A stretch of DNA of 41,252 nucleotides from IMG/VR virus record IMGVR_UViG_3300033148_002564, positions 1-41,252 of that record, one strand, 5' to 3'. Of this stretch, positions 15,976 through 22,612 are shown one piece after another. A model generated the notes under the pieces. The model did no database searches. It had not been told where the DNA came from and worked only from the letters and a program-made list of their open reading frames with translations. The position numbers and the translations under genes were made by a program. Source of the stretch: a virus. How positions within the stretch are numbered: position 1 is the first letter of the stretch; every line of letters begins with the position of its first letter.

Positions 15976-17160
15976 TTAGCCTTTAATAACCGCCAGTGGT
16001 TTTAATTTTGTTATGACTTTCACTAAATCTGTTTGGTTAGCCATTACTGTATCAATATTCTTATATGCACCTGGGGCTTCGTCTAAGTCATTTTGACCTC
16101 TTGGTTTCCCTATGGTATCTCCCATCTTAGCTTGTTCGTCTTCAAGATTTAATTCCCTTATAGCTTGTTTGCGTCCCATCTTACGACCTGCCCCATGAGA
16201 ACAAGACTTGAAGCTCTCCCTATTACCTAGTCCTTCTACGATATAGCTTGCTGCCCCCATTGAGCCTGGAATGATACCGATCTCTCCATCTTTTGCCGAT
16301 GTCGCTCCTTTACGATGTATGAATACATTTCTACCAAAATGATTTTCCAGTGAAGCGTAATTGTGAGCGATATTTAACATGTCATCAAATCTACAATCAG
16401 TGTGATGTGCGAATAATTGTTTAATCCTATCCATCATTAACTTACGATTAGCCAACGCAAAATCAACACAATAATTCATTTCGTTCATATATGCTTGCCC
16501 CTCCTCTGTATCTACTCGCAAAAATGCCAACTCCCATTCCTTAGGTACTTGTGAATAATATCTTTCGTTCATTTCAATAGCTAATTTATTGTAATGATTG
16601 GCTACCTGTAATCCGATATTACGGCTTCCGCTATGTATCATTATCCAAATATATCCATCATCACCTTTCTGTATTTCAATGAAGTGATTACCACCACCGA
16701 GTGTGCCGAGAGATTTTAGAGCATTTTCAAATTCTTGTGCTACTATTGGATATTTTTTACTATTTATCCAAGGCTCTTCTTCTGGGCAATCTTTTTCTCT
16801 TTCTGGCAACAAAAAACAATCTTGATTATCTCTATGTTTACTAAATCCAACTGGCACTACTTTTCTAATCTCTCCCATTATCTTTTTAAGAGTATCAGTA
16901 TCTATTTCAGTTAAAGAAGTCCTTATGGCACACATACCACATCCAATATCAACCCCAACAGCATTTGGTACTATTATATCCCTCGTAGCCAACACTCCAC
17001 CAATGGGCATACCATAACCCATGTGACTATCAGGCATTATTGCTATGTGCCTAAAGACAAAGGGAAGGTTAGCAAGGTTTTTAGCTTGGTCTAATGCATT
17101 TTCATCTATGTCATCTAACCACATTTTAATCGGCTTTTTTTCTGTTAAGATTATGTTCAT
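15976..17160 (-). CDS. rtcB: RNA-splicing ligase RtcB
   Basis: A 394-residue RtcB, which joins RNA 2',3'-cyclic-phosphate or 3'-phosphate ends to 5'-OH ends using GTP and Mn2+. Key elements are visible: DIGCGM with metal-binding Cys74, GGGNHFIEI (His159), HSGSR (His176), the IHRKGATSA segment and SHGAGR with the guanylylated His322. The length fits the compact family branch. In a phage it most likely repairs tRNA or other RNA cut by host defence nucleases. TATAAT ends 6 bases before the ATG, suggesting its own leaderless promoter. Confidence 0.95.
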   Translation of the reverse strand: MNIILTEKKPIKMWLDDIDENALDQAKNLANLPFVFRHIAIMPDSHMGYGMPIGGVLATRDIIVPNAVGVDIGCGMCAIRTSLTEIDTDTLKKIMGEIRKVVPVGFSKHRDNQDCFLLPEREKDCPEEEPWINSKKYPIVAQEFENALKSLGTLGGGNHFIEIQKGDDGYIWIMIHSGSRNIGLQVANHYNKLAIEMNERYYSQVPKEWELAFLRVDTEEGQAYMNEMNYCVDFALANRKLMMDRIKQLFAHHTDCRFDDMLNIAHNYASLENHFGRNVFIHRKGATSAKDGEIGIIPGSMGAASYIVEGLGNRESFKSCSHGAGRKMGRKQAIRELNLEDEQAKMGDTIGKPRGQNDLDEAPGAYKNIDTVMANQTDLVKVITKLKPLAVIKG

Positions 17161-17166
17161 TTTTTT

Positions 17167-17172
17167 ATTATA
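17167..17172 (-). promoter_or_regulatory. -10 box, leaderless start for rtcB
   Basis: On minus, TATAAT is followed by six A and then the rtcB ATG (17160). The DnaA-box 9-mer TTATGCACA (17192-17200 on +) falls at the -35 position. The -35 hexamer itself is weak. Confidence 0.55.
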
Positions 17173-17202
17173 TCTCGATTAGTAAGTTTAGTTATGCACA
17201 GA

Positions 17203-17616
17203 TTATAATCCTTGTTTGTCTTCAATATAATGTCCTGCAAGATTAGTTTCTCTCGGCCCCCAAATCAAAGACATGTTAATCTCTTCTAAGAATTCATTAA
17301 TTTCTTCTTTTAATCGTAATACCCACCCTCTATCATTTATTTTTTTACCAACCTTTTTACCATATACCCACGCTATATTATTTTTACTATCAGTTCTTAT
17401 TTCTACTTCTTTTATACCCTTCCAAGCACACCAACGCAGTGCTTCTTTTACCGCGATTAGTTCAGCGATATTATTAGAACCGCCAAAATTTTCTTCTTCT
17501 ATTATCACTTTGCCGTTTTTTCTAGTAACGACTGATACCATTCTACGTTTTGAAATGTCACGTTGAGAATTGCCAGAGCAACCTCCGTCTACATACAAAA
17601 CAATTTTTTCATTCAT
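17203..17616 (-). CDS. Ribonuclease HI
   Basis: A 137-residue RNase H, which removes RNA from RNA-DNA hybrids. Asp10 (LYVDGGCSGN), Glu52 (NNIAELIAVKEAL) and Asp76 (RTDSKNN) are the catalytic carboxylates. The last acidic position is expected near RETNLAGHYIED, where NLAG replaces the more usual N.AD. The ATG at 17616 was chosen because the domain starts there and GAAGAG lies upstream. An open frame extends to 17745 but its residues look non-coding. It may remove primers or R-loops during replication. Confidence 0.85.
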   Translation of the reverse strand: MNEKIVLYVDGGCSGNSQRDISKRRMVSVVTRKNGKVIIEEENFGGSNNIAELIAVKEALRWCAWKGIKEVEIRTDSKNNIAWVYGKKVGKKINDRGWVLRLKEEINEFLEEINMSLIWGPRETNLAGHYIEDKQGL

Positions 17617-17647
17617 AACTCTTCTACTAGTTAAGTTAGCTAATACT

Positions 17648-17701
17648 CTGGGCAATAGCCATATCTGGGCAATAGCCATAGGGGGATTACTTGTCCTATG
17701 G
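17648..17701. repeat. 17-base direct repeat and overlapping hairpin
   Basis: CTGGGCAATAGCCATA occurs at 17648-17663 and again at 17665-17680. CCATAGG (17676-17682) then pairs with CCTATGG (17695-17701). The element lies just upstream of the RNase HI start on minus, at one edge of the structured gap. Confidence 0.7.
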
Positions 17702-17727
17702 GTAAGGGCTATGTCTGATAAGTAATA

Positions 17728-18059
17728 GTTGTTGTATCTCAACATCTTATTGTAACTCTACGACCTCCTCTTGTTATCGAGTTGCTTGCCTAAGGATTTT
17801 ACGTGCCGAGTTACTTTACAGCGAAGGCACGACGGACTGTTTACCGTAGGCATCCTTTGGTATAAAAGCCTCCCGTCTAATCCGTACGGGAACGACGTCA
17901 GGATGTCTCTCTAGCGTAAGCGAGTTATCTGTTTAGTTAAATAATAGATAACAGGGCTAAATTTAACGTCGAGCCTAGAGCCTGAACAGGTTTGTCCCCC
18001 GACGTAAGATTTCTCTTATATAACGAAAAACTCACGCCCACTAGATACGTGGATGTGAG
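17728..18059. ncRNA. Candidate large structured RNA
   Basis: This gap has no credible gene but a chain of stems: TGTTG 17730/17740; GTAACTC 17752/GAGTTGC 17779; a 10-position stem 17788-17797/17852-17861 enclosing CGTGCC 17802/17826 and ACGG 17832/17844; TCCCGT 17871/ACGGGA 17886; GACGT 17894/17903; a GC-GTAA-GC tetraloop hairpin 17909-17924; GTTATCT 17924/AGATAAC 17946; ACGTCG 17966/CGACGT 18000; and a hairpin at 18031-18059. Several stems contain G-U pairs only on +, which favours + transcription. However, the best promoter reads minus, so the strand is left open. The region looks richer in GC than the flanks. Confidence 0.55.
18026..18059 (-). terminator. Intrinsic terminator on minus inside the structured gap
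   Basis: On minus, CTCACATCCAC pairs with GTGGGCGTGAG (a 2x2 internal loop), followed by five T (A-run 18026-18030 on +). With the minus promoter at 18224-18252 it would bound an RNA of about 190 bases. Confidence 0.6.
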
Positions 18060-18161
18060 CATGAGTTTCCCGAAACGATATATTGTAAATTTCACGTATC
18101 ATAACTATATGATACTTATGAATAAAATAAATGCAAGAGTATTTTTCTTCTGCCAGTCTTC

Positions 18162-18210
18162 TACCAGTAATTATCAATGACAGGTTCCGCCACATTGATA
18201 ATTATTGGTA
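18162..18210. repeat. 18-bp inverted repeat (hairpin)
   Basis: TACCAGTAATTATCAATG (18162-18179) pairs with CATTGATAATTATTGGTA (18193-18210) over all 18 positions, with one G-U on +, around a 13-base loop. It sits just downstream of the minus promoter. It could be an RNA stem or a protein-binding or replication element. Confidence 0.8.
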
Positions 18211-18223
18211 AAAGAATATTTAC

Positions 18224-18252
18224 ATTATACATTGTGGATAAGTCGAGTGCAA
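18224..18252 (-). promoter_or_regulatory. Sigma70 promoter into the structured gap
   Basis: On minus: TTGCAC (18247-18252), 17-base spacer, TATAAT (18224-18229). A perfect DnaA-box 9-mer (TGTGGATAA, 18233-18241 on +) lies in the spacer. The predicted start is near 18217, reading through the 18-bp hairpin toward RNase HI. Confidence 0.7.
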
Positions 18253-18264
18253 AATAATAATAGT

Positions 18265-18284
18265 TGGTATACATTGATTGTATG
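18265..18284 (+). promoter_or_regulatory. Early promoter with operator-like sequence over the start codon
   Basis: TTGGTATACA is an extended -10 (TATACA 18268-18273), 8 bases before the ATG at 18282. The stretch TATACATTGATTGTATG (18268-18284) differs at two positions from the perfect palindrome at 24971-24987, suggesting one regulator for both promoters. Confidence 0.6.
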
Positions 18285-18491
18285 AGTTACGAAGACCCGA
18301 ATGAATGGGACGAAAACAGAGAAGAAGAGGAGTGGACTAAGTATTGTCACTCTTGTAAACAAGAAAAGAGATTAGACCAATTTTACAAATGCACAAGTAG
18401 GAGATTTGGTAGACAAACACAATGTAAAGAATGTCAGTATAACAACAATCAACATTGGTATAATAAGAATAAAATACACAAAGTTAATTAA
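18282..18491 (+). CDS. Small zinc-ribbon protein, first early gene
   Basis: A 69-residue protein with CHSCKQEKRLDQFYKC and then QCKEC, a treble-clef-like zinc site often seen as the N-terminal half of phage HNH proteins; the HNH part is absent. The ATG at 18282 was chosen over an in-frame TTG at 18264 because the -10 box lies between them. Function unknown. Confidence 0.7.
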   Translation: MSYEDPNEWDENREEEEWTKYCHSCKQEKRLDQFYKCTSRRFGRQTQCKECQYNNNQHWYNKNKIHKVN

Positions 18492-18512
18492 TAATTAATT
18501 TAACAATAAATC

Positions 18513-19316
18513 ATGAACAAACCAATTAAAGCAAAAGGGAAAATAATAAAACACGAAAAAAACGAAGTAGACACCTTACTTACCTTAGCAATAGTAGAAA
18601 AGGTGCCAGTTGAGACACTTGAAAAACTAATCGCTTTACAAAAAGATGTTAAAGCCGAACTCGCAAGAGACGAGTTTAATAAGGCAATGTCGAAATTTCA
18701 GGGTGAGTGTCCAGTAATAGAAAAAGCTAAACAAGCTATGGACGGCTCAAAACTCCTATATAAATATGCAGGACTCGATACTATCGTTGGTCAGGTTAGA
18801 AAATATCTAACCAATAACGGCTTGAGCTACACAATGGACGTTAAGGCTAAAAAGGAAAGTGTCAAAGTTACTTGTACCGCAAAGCATGTAGCAGGGCATA
18901 CAGAGCAATCTTCTTTTGAAATACCGCTTGCTAATAAGACAGGTATTATGTCGGCACCTCAACAGGTAGCAGCAACCGCAACATTCGCCAAGCGTTATGC
19001 CTTTTGTGATGTATTCGGGATTATGACAGGTAGTGAGGATAAAGAGGAAATGCTACAAGACCCTAAAAGCTTCCAAAAAGATACTATTAAGGAGGCAAAA
19101 GCTAGATTAAAGAGAACCAAAAATATCAAAGAGTTATTGTCGGCTTGGTCAGATTTGCCAGCATCGGCAAAGAAGGAACCTAAAATCGTTGAATTTAAGG
19201 ACGAAATAAAAGATGGCTTTGATAATCAGAACGCTAAAAATGAAGAAGTTGAAGGGCGGCGATTAACCGAGGCAGAAAAGAAAGAGATTATTAAAAAGGA
19301 AATGGAGGACAAATAA
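18513..19316 (+). CDS. Erf-family single-strand annealing protein
   Basis: A 267-residue recombinase of the ERF superfamily, which anneals complementary single strands during phage recombination. Diagnostic parts are the helical lead with FNKAMSKFQGECPVIEK, YKYAGLDTIVGQVRKYLTNNGLSYTMD, and the GIMSAPQQVAATATFAKRYAFCDVFGI segment followed by an acidic DKEE. The acidic Glu/Lys C-terminus is usual for partner binding. It acts with the YqaJ exonuclease two genes downstream. Confidence 0.92.
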   Translation: MNKPIKAKGKIIKHEKNEVDTLLTLAIVEKVPVETLEKLIALQKDVKAELARDEFNKAMSKFQGECPVIEKAKQAMDGSKLLYKYAGLDTIVGQVRKYLTNNGLSYTMDVKAKKESVKVTCTAKHVAGHTEQSSFEIPLANKTGIMSAPQQVAATATFAKRYAFCDVFGIMTGSEDKEEMLQDPKSFQKDTIKEAKARLKRTKNIKELLSAWSDLPASAKKEPKIVEFKDEIKDGFDNQNAKNEEVEGRRLTEAEKKEIIKKEMEDK

Positions 19317-19317
19317 T

Positions 19318-19536
19318 ATGACAAAAATTAAGGTAGGAAAAAAATATACATATAAGTTAGGTGACGATAGTCCAGTAAAAGTAAAAGTTCTTGATATTAC
19401 AGAAACGAGTGATGGCAAAATAAGTATAAAATATAGGTATGGATTTCTTGGGCCAGTATTTACTGATAGTGTTAAACAATTTGAATATTTTATTAATCCA
19501 CAAAGAATTATCATTAAACATCACAAAGAGATATGA
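19318..19536 (+). CDS. Unknown 72-residue beta-rich protein
   Basis: A small basic protein between erf and the exonuclease, with alternating strands (KKYTYKLGDDSPVKVKVLDI). No family is recognised. Its ATG follows the erf stop almost immediately and its stop overlaps the exonuclease ATG (ATGA), so it belongs to the recombination operon. Confidence 0.65.
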   Translation: MTKIKVGKKYTYKLGDDSPVKVKVLDITETSDGKISIKYRYGFLGPVFTDSVKQFEYFINPQRIIIKHHKEI

Positions 19537-20264
19537 ACACACAAATTTTTGAAGATGAACGTGAATGGCAAAATGCTCGTATCGGTAAAATTACTGGTAC
19601 TAAAGTAAAGGGGCTACTTAGTAAATCGGCAATAACTAAGGATAAAATAATTACAGAGCTTAACGCATTAAAGCTTCCATATAAGAAAAGCGCATCAAAA
19701 GGATTACTGGAAGCTATGCTACCAGAAGAATCTTTAATGAGGATAAAAATGCAAGCTCCTAAAAAGATGGGCTATTATGACTTAATAGCAGAAAAACTAA
19801 TCGAAGATGATGGTATTGATTTAGGACCGATGGACAGAGGTACATATCTTGAAACCGATGCATTAGAATTGTTTAGGAAGGAAACGGGTAAAAATGTAGA
19901 CGATAGAAAAATATTATGGAGTCGGGAAGATGACCCAAATATTGCCTGTTCACCTGACGGGGTAATAGGAAAAACCGAAGCAGTTGAAGTAAAATGTTTG
20001 TCGGCTGGTAGGCATGTTGAGGCTATGCTTACAGGTAAAATCCCAAGTGAATATATGGAGCAAGCAATACAATATTTTGTTGTTAACGACAAATTAAAGA
20101 AATTATATTTTGTATTTTTTGACCCACGTTTAATAGTAAAACAATTTTTCTTTCATATTATTGAAAGAGCGTATGTACAAAAAGAAGTAATTGAATACTT
20201 AGAGATACAGAAAGAGGTTTTGAAGGAAATTGATTTAGTTGTAGCCGAGCTAACTGATTTCTAG
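19533..20264 (+). CDS. YqaJ-type (lambda Exo-like) recombination exonuclease
   Basis: A 243-residue PD-(D/E)XK nuclease. It resects double-strand ends to give the single strands used by Erf. The active-site pieces are Glu107 (GTYLETDA), Asp142 (CSPDGVIG) and Glu152-x-Lys154 (AVEVKC), with a downstream QAIQYF helix as in YqaJ proteins. The N-terminal REWQNARIGKITGT is also characteristic. It overlaps the preceding gene as ATGA. Confidence 0.9.
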   Translation: MNTQIFEDEREWQNARIGKITGTKVKGLLSKSAITKDKIITELNALKLPYKKSASKGLLEAMLPEESLMRIKMQAPKKMGYYDLIAEKLIEDDGIDLGPMDRGTYLETDALELFRKETGKNVDDRKILWSREDDPNIACSPDGVIGKTEAVEVKCLSAGRHVEAMLTGKIPSEYMEQAIQYFVVNDKLKKLYFVFFDPRLIVKQFFFHIIERAYVQKEVIEYLEIQKEVLKEIDLVVAELTDF

Positions 20265-20281
20265 TATGAACAAAACGTATC

Positions 20282-20404
20282 ATGCAATTATCCTTTTATG
20301 CCACCATGCTGCGGAATCATGGGCATAAGGTCGATAAGGTAATTGTGTGGAATTACACGGATAAGTGGACTAAACATAAAAGTAAAGTATTAAATCTTAA
20401 ATAA
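20282..20404 (+). pseudogene. Short ORF resembling the end of a RecB/Cas4-like nuclease
   Basis: Forty codons starting MQLSFYATMLRNHGHKVDKV and continuing VIVWNYTDKWTKHKS. The QLSFYA helix followed by G-KVDK-VW-Y is the pattern that follows the active site in PD-(D/E)XK nucleases of the RecB/Cas4 type. The active-site part is missing, so this looks like a remnant of a second nuclease, or it may be a small protein in its own right. No Shine-Dalgarno is evident. Confidence 0.4.
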
Positions 20405-20413
20405 AATATTATG
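20391..20413 (+). repeat. Duplicated leader upstream of two genes, copy 1
   Basis: TAAATCTTAAATAAAATATT directly precedes the ATG at 20411 and recurs at 20896-20915 before the ATG at 20916; both genes begin ATGGAC. The leader is AT-rich and has no Shine-Dalgarno. Confidence 0.75.
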
Positions 20414-20872
20414 GACAATTATAGAGAATTATTCGTATGGGCAGGAGTGATATTGCTAGTAGTCTTGTTAATTGTTATGGGAATGTGGGGATTTCCTAAG
20501 TATGGAATTTACAGTAAGGAGATGAGAGGTAAAGCAAGGTTAAAAGAAGCAGAATGGACAAAAAGAGTACAAATAGAAGAAAAGAAAGCTGAACTCGAAG
20601 CTGTTGAATATGAAAAGAAGACAACAGTGAAAAGAGCGGAAGCTACTAATCTAAAAATCATAGAAGAGGCTAAGGGTTTCGCGGAGGCTGAAATCACTAG
20701 GGCTGGAGGAGTGGCTAAAGCAAACAGTGTAATAGGTAATAGCTTAAAAGGAAATGAAGCATATTTACGCTATCTGTTTATTCAAGGTCTACATGATGGT
20801 TCTAGCGAAATTATTTATGTGCCGACTGAAGCTAACCTACCTATTCTTGAGGCAGCTAGGTTCAGGGAGTAA
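20411..20872 (+). CDS. SPFH/prohibitin-like membrane protein
   Basis: A 153-residue protein with an N-terminal membrane helix (VWAGVILLVVLLIVMGMWGF), a long charged helix rich in Lys, Glu and Ala (about residues 40-95), then EITRAGGVAKANSVI and YLRYLFIQGLHDGSSEIIYV, which resemble the end of SPFH (band 7) proteins. The globular SPFH core is shortened or absent. Cellular SPFH proteins organise membrane zones; a phage version may protect the membrane or host a replication complex. The family call is moderate. Confidence 0.65.
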   Translation: MDNYRELFVWAGVILLVVLLIVMGMWGFPKYGIYSKEMRGKARLKEAEWTKRVQIEEKKAELEAVEYEKKTTVKRAEATNLKIIEEAKGFAEAEITRAGGVAKANSVIGNSLKGNEAYLRYLFIQGLHDGSSEIIYVPTEANLPILEAARFRE

Positions 20873-20895
20873 GTATCAGAGTATTAAATCTTAAC

Positions 20896-20918
20896 TAAAT
20901 CTTAAATAAAATATTATG
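20896..20918 (+). repeat. Duplicated leader, copy 2
   Basis: Same TAAATCTTAAATAAAATATT-ATGGAC sequence as at 20391-20416, before the next gene. A partial third relative precedes the ATG at 23326 (ATCTTAAATAATAAAATA). Confidence 0.75.
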
Positions 20919-21317
20919 GACGCAAATGTAATTTTAAACGAAATGTCATCAAGTAACTTTCTAAAAGGAAAGGATATTGGTGAGGGCAAACAAATGAAAG
21001 TAATTATTAGCGCGGTGAAGTTAGCCGAACAAGAACGTGACGGTAAAAGAGTAAAACAATTTGTATTGAGCTTTAACGGAAGCGAGAAGGTGTTGGGCTT
21101 AAATGTCGGTAATACCGAGGTAGTAATAAAAAATCTTGGTAGCGAAACTGATAGCTGGGTTGGTAAAGAACTAATTCTTTACACGGAAAAAACACAAATG
21201 CCATCAGGTGAACCGGCATTGGGAGTAAGAATAAGACCGGAATATAAGGACGAGGATATACAGGAACTTGCCGGCAATGAGGAACAAGTAGACGTAGAGA
21301 ATTTACCGGATCTGTAA
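20916..21317 (+). CDS. Conserved phage protein, possibly OB-fold
   Basis: A 133-residue protein in the recombination region. It has a short helix, then strands (MKVIISAVKLAEQERDGKRV, VLGLNVGNTEVVIKNLG, GKELILYTEKT) ending in an acidic tail (DVENLPDL). The fold pattern and acidic tail are like those of single-strand DNA-binding proteins, and no other candidate for that role was seen. The function is inferred. Confidence 0.6.
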   Translation: MDANVILNEMSSSNFLKGKDIGEGKQMKVIISAVKLAEQERDGKRVKQFVLSFNGSEKVLGLNVGNTEVVIKNLGSETDSWVGKELILYTEKTQMPSGEPALGVRIRPEYKDEDIQELAGNEEQVDVENLPDL

Positions 21318-21347
21318 TGGACGTTAATAAATAAACTTAAAATCATT

Positions 21348-21503
21348 ATGAACGACTTAAAAATAAAAGAGCAATTAGACAAGTTGGAGAAAGTACCACC
21401 AAAAATGATAAAAACAGCCAAAAGAATAATAAAACAATATCCTTATATTAGCTCCATAGCTGTTGCCGTTGTTATTTATCAGTTAATTAAAGATAATGAA
21501 TAA
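21348..21503 (+). CDS. 51-residue single-span membrane protein
   Basis: The ORF opens MNDLKIKEQLDKLEKVPPKM, has a basic middle (KTAKRIIKQYP) and a hydrophobic segment (YISSIAVAVVIYQLI), and ends overlapping the next ATG by 8 bases. This coupling supports it as a real small membrane protein. Function unknown. Confidence 0.55.
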   Translation: MNDLKIKEQLDKLEKVPPKMIKTAKRIIKQYPYISSIAVAVVIYQLIKDNE

Positions 21504-22011
21504 GCTAAATCTAACCAAAATAGCAGGAGGAGCAGGTATAATTGTATTACTGACTAAATATTTTAGACGAGTAGTAGATGTTATTGCGCTAACTTTATTG
21601 GTCTATGCAGTTACTTCGTTATTATCCCCATATTCGAATATAGCTGAATATCTGAAAGAAAATATATCTATAATTGTAATCGGTATAGTGAGTGCAACGT
21701 TCTTGATGGCTTCTTTAATCGGTAAAAAAAAAATAAACGGACGTATGCTATTATCTAATGACGACCATGTAATTTTGTTTGTAGCGATAATGGTTATGTT
21801 TACTGTGTGGATGGTTTTGTTATCGAGAGTACCTACTCCATGTGTGGAAGGCTCGCTTGGACAAATTAGCATTGATAATAATACGACAAAAAAAGTGCGT
21901 GTCGTGAATATAAAAGATAACACTGCGGTATACAATGTGTCTTATCCAGCAAATGAAGGCCAACAAGGTATAAAGGAAACAAATATTAAAAACATAACTT
22001 GTTACAAATAA
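21496..22011 (+). CDS. Multi-span membrane protein
   Basis: A 171-residue protein with about three or four hydrophobic segments (near residues 9-21, 27-44, 58-75 and 91-109) and a C-terminal soluble domain with strands and two Cys (TPCVEGSL and the final ITCYK), which could form a disulfide outside the cell. No family is recognised. Exclusion of other phages or membrane remodelling is possible, but this is speculation. Confidence 0.65.
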   Translation: MNKLNLTKIAGGAGIIVLLTKYFRRVVDVIALTLLVYAVTSLLSPYSNIAEYLKENISIIVIGIVSATFLMASLIGKKKINGRMLLSNDDHVILFVAIMVMFTVWMVLLSRVPTPCVEGSLGQISIDNNTTKKVRVVNIKDNTAVYNVSYPANEGQQGIKETNIKNITCYK

Positions 22012-22334
22012 TGGACGCTCGGCAAGCAATTAAATTATCTCGCTCGCAACAAAATGCGCTACATGAGTATTTTCAAGAGCTTGCTGACGAGCTAAACGCA
22101 CAAGGAATAACTCAAAGGGCTTTGTTAGAAATGCTAGAATGGATTGAGGTGCCTAACAGTAAAGAGTCAATCAAAGCTCTTTGGGTGTGCATACAGGAAG
22201 CACAGTTGGGTAAAAAGAGAACCAGAAATTTGTATGTGCATGAAGTAGGTCAGGTATACGATACATTTAATAAAGCTGTGGGGCAGGAATGTAAGATACA
22301 TATACCGTTCCCATCATTAACAAAAAGATTATGA
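22011..22334 (+). CDS. Conserved phage early protein of unknown function
   Basis: A 107-residue protein starting with the ATG that shares a base with the previous stop (TAATG). It has helices (QQNALHEYFQELADELNAQ, TQRALLEMLEWIEVP) and ends in HIPFPSLTKRL. Proteins of this plan are common among phage replication-region genes but have no settled role. Confidence 0.6.
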   Translation: MDARQAIKLSRSQQNALHEYFQELADELNAQGITQRALLEMLEWIEVPNSKESIKALWVCIQEAQLGKKRTRNLYVHEVGQVYDTFNKAVGQECKIHIPFPSLTKRL

Positions 22335-22534
22335 GATACTATCCACCATTAAACCAAACACTAGCTGCTAAAAGGTTAGGCGTAACAAGGCTGACTGTCA
22401 GGAGAATGCTTGATGATGGCAGACTGGATGCAGTTAAAAAAGAAGGTAATTATCGCGGTTCATGGGAAATAAGCGGCGAGAGTGTAGAGAGGTTAAGAAT
22501 TAAGATGAAGAGAATTAAAAGGAAAAGCCTGTGA
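22331..22534 (+). CDS. Excisionase/MerR-type helix-turn-helix protein
   Basis: A 67-residue DNA-binding protein. The segment 'LNQTLAAKRLGVTRLTVRRMLDDGRLDAVKKEGNYRGSWEIS' is a winged helix-turn-helix of the excisionase (HTH_17) type. With no integrase nearby it is more likely a regulator; it is a candidate reader of the palindrome near 18268 and 24971. It overlaps both neighbours by ATGA/GTGA junctions. Confidence 0.75.
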   Translation: MRYYPPLNQTLAAKRLGVTRLTVRRMLDDGRLDAVKKEGNYRGSWEISGESVERLRIKMKRIKRKSL

Positions 22535-22605
22535 CACTAAACACAATCATAACATCAAGCATAGTGGGTATAGCGTTAGGGGTAATAATAGGTTTAGCAC
22601 TTTAA
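22531..22605 (+). CDS. 24-residue membrane peptide (GTG start)
   Basis: GTG at 22531 overlaps the preceding stop (GTGA) and opens a 24-codon frame: MTLNTIITSSIVGIALGV then IIGLAL. It is almost wholly hydrophobic. The coupled start and its fit between two genes favour translation, but it is too short for certainty. Confidence 0.4.
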   Translation: MTLNTIITSSIVGIALGVIIGLAL

Positions 22606-22612
22606 TAAACTT

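Noticed and set aside
17617-17745. N-terminal extension of RNase HI from an upstream ATG
   Set aside because: The extra 43 residues show no protein-like pattern, overlap the direct repeat and hairpin, and the RNase H fold begins at the ATG at 17616, which has a ribosome site.
17992-18220. Two short frames (62 codons on +, about 59 on minus) in the structured gap
   Set aside because: Both overlap the same hairpins, lack ribosome sites and have no protein-like features; stem density explains the sequence better.
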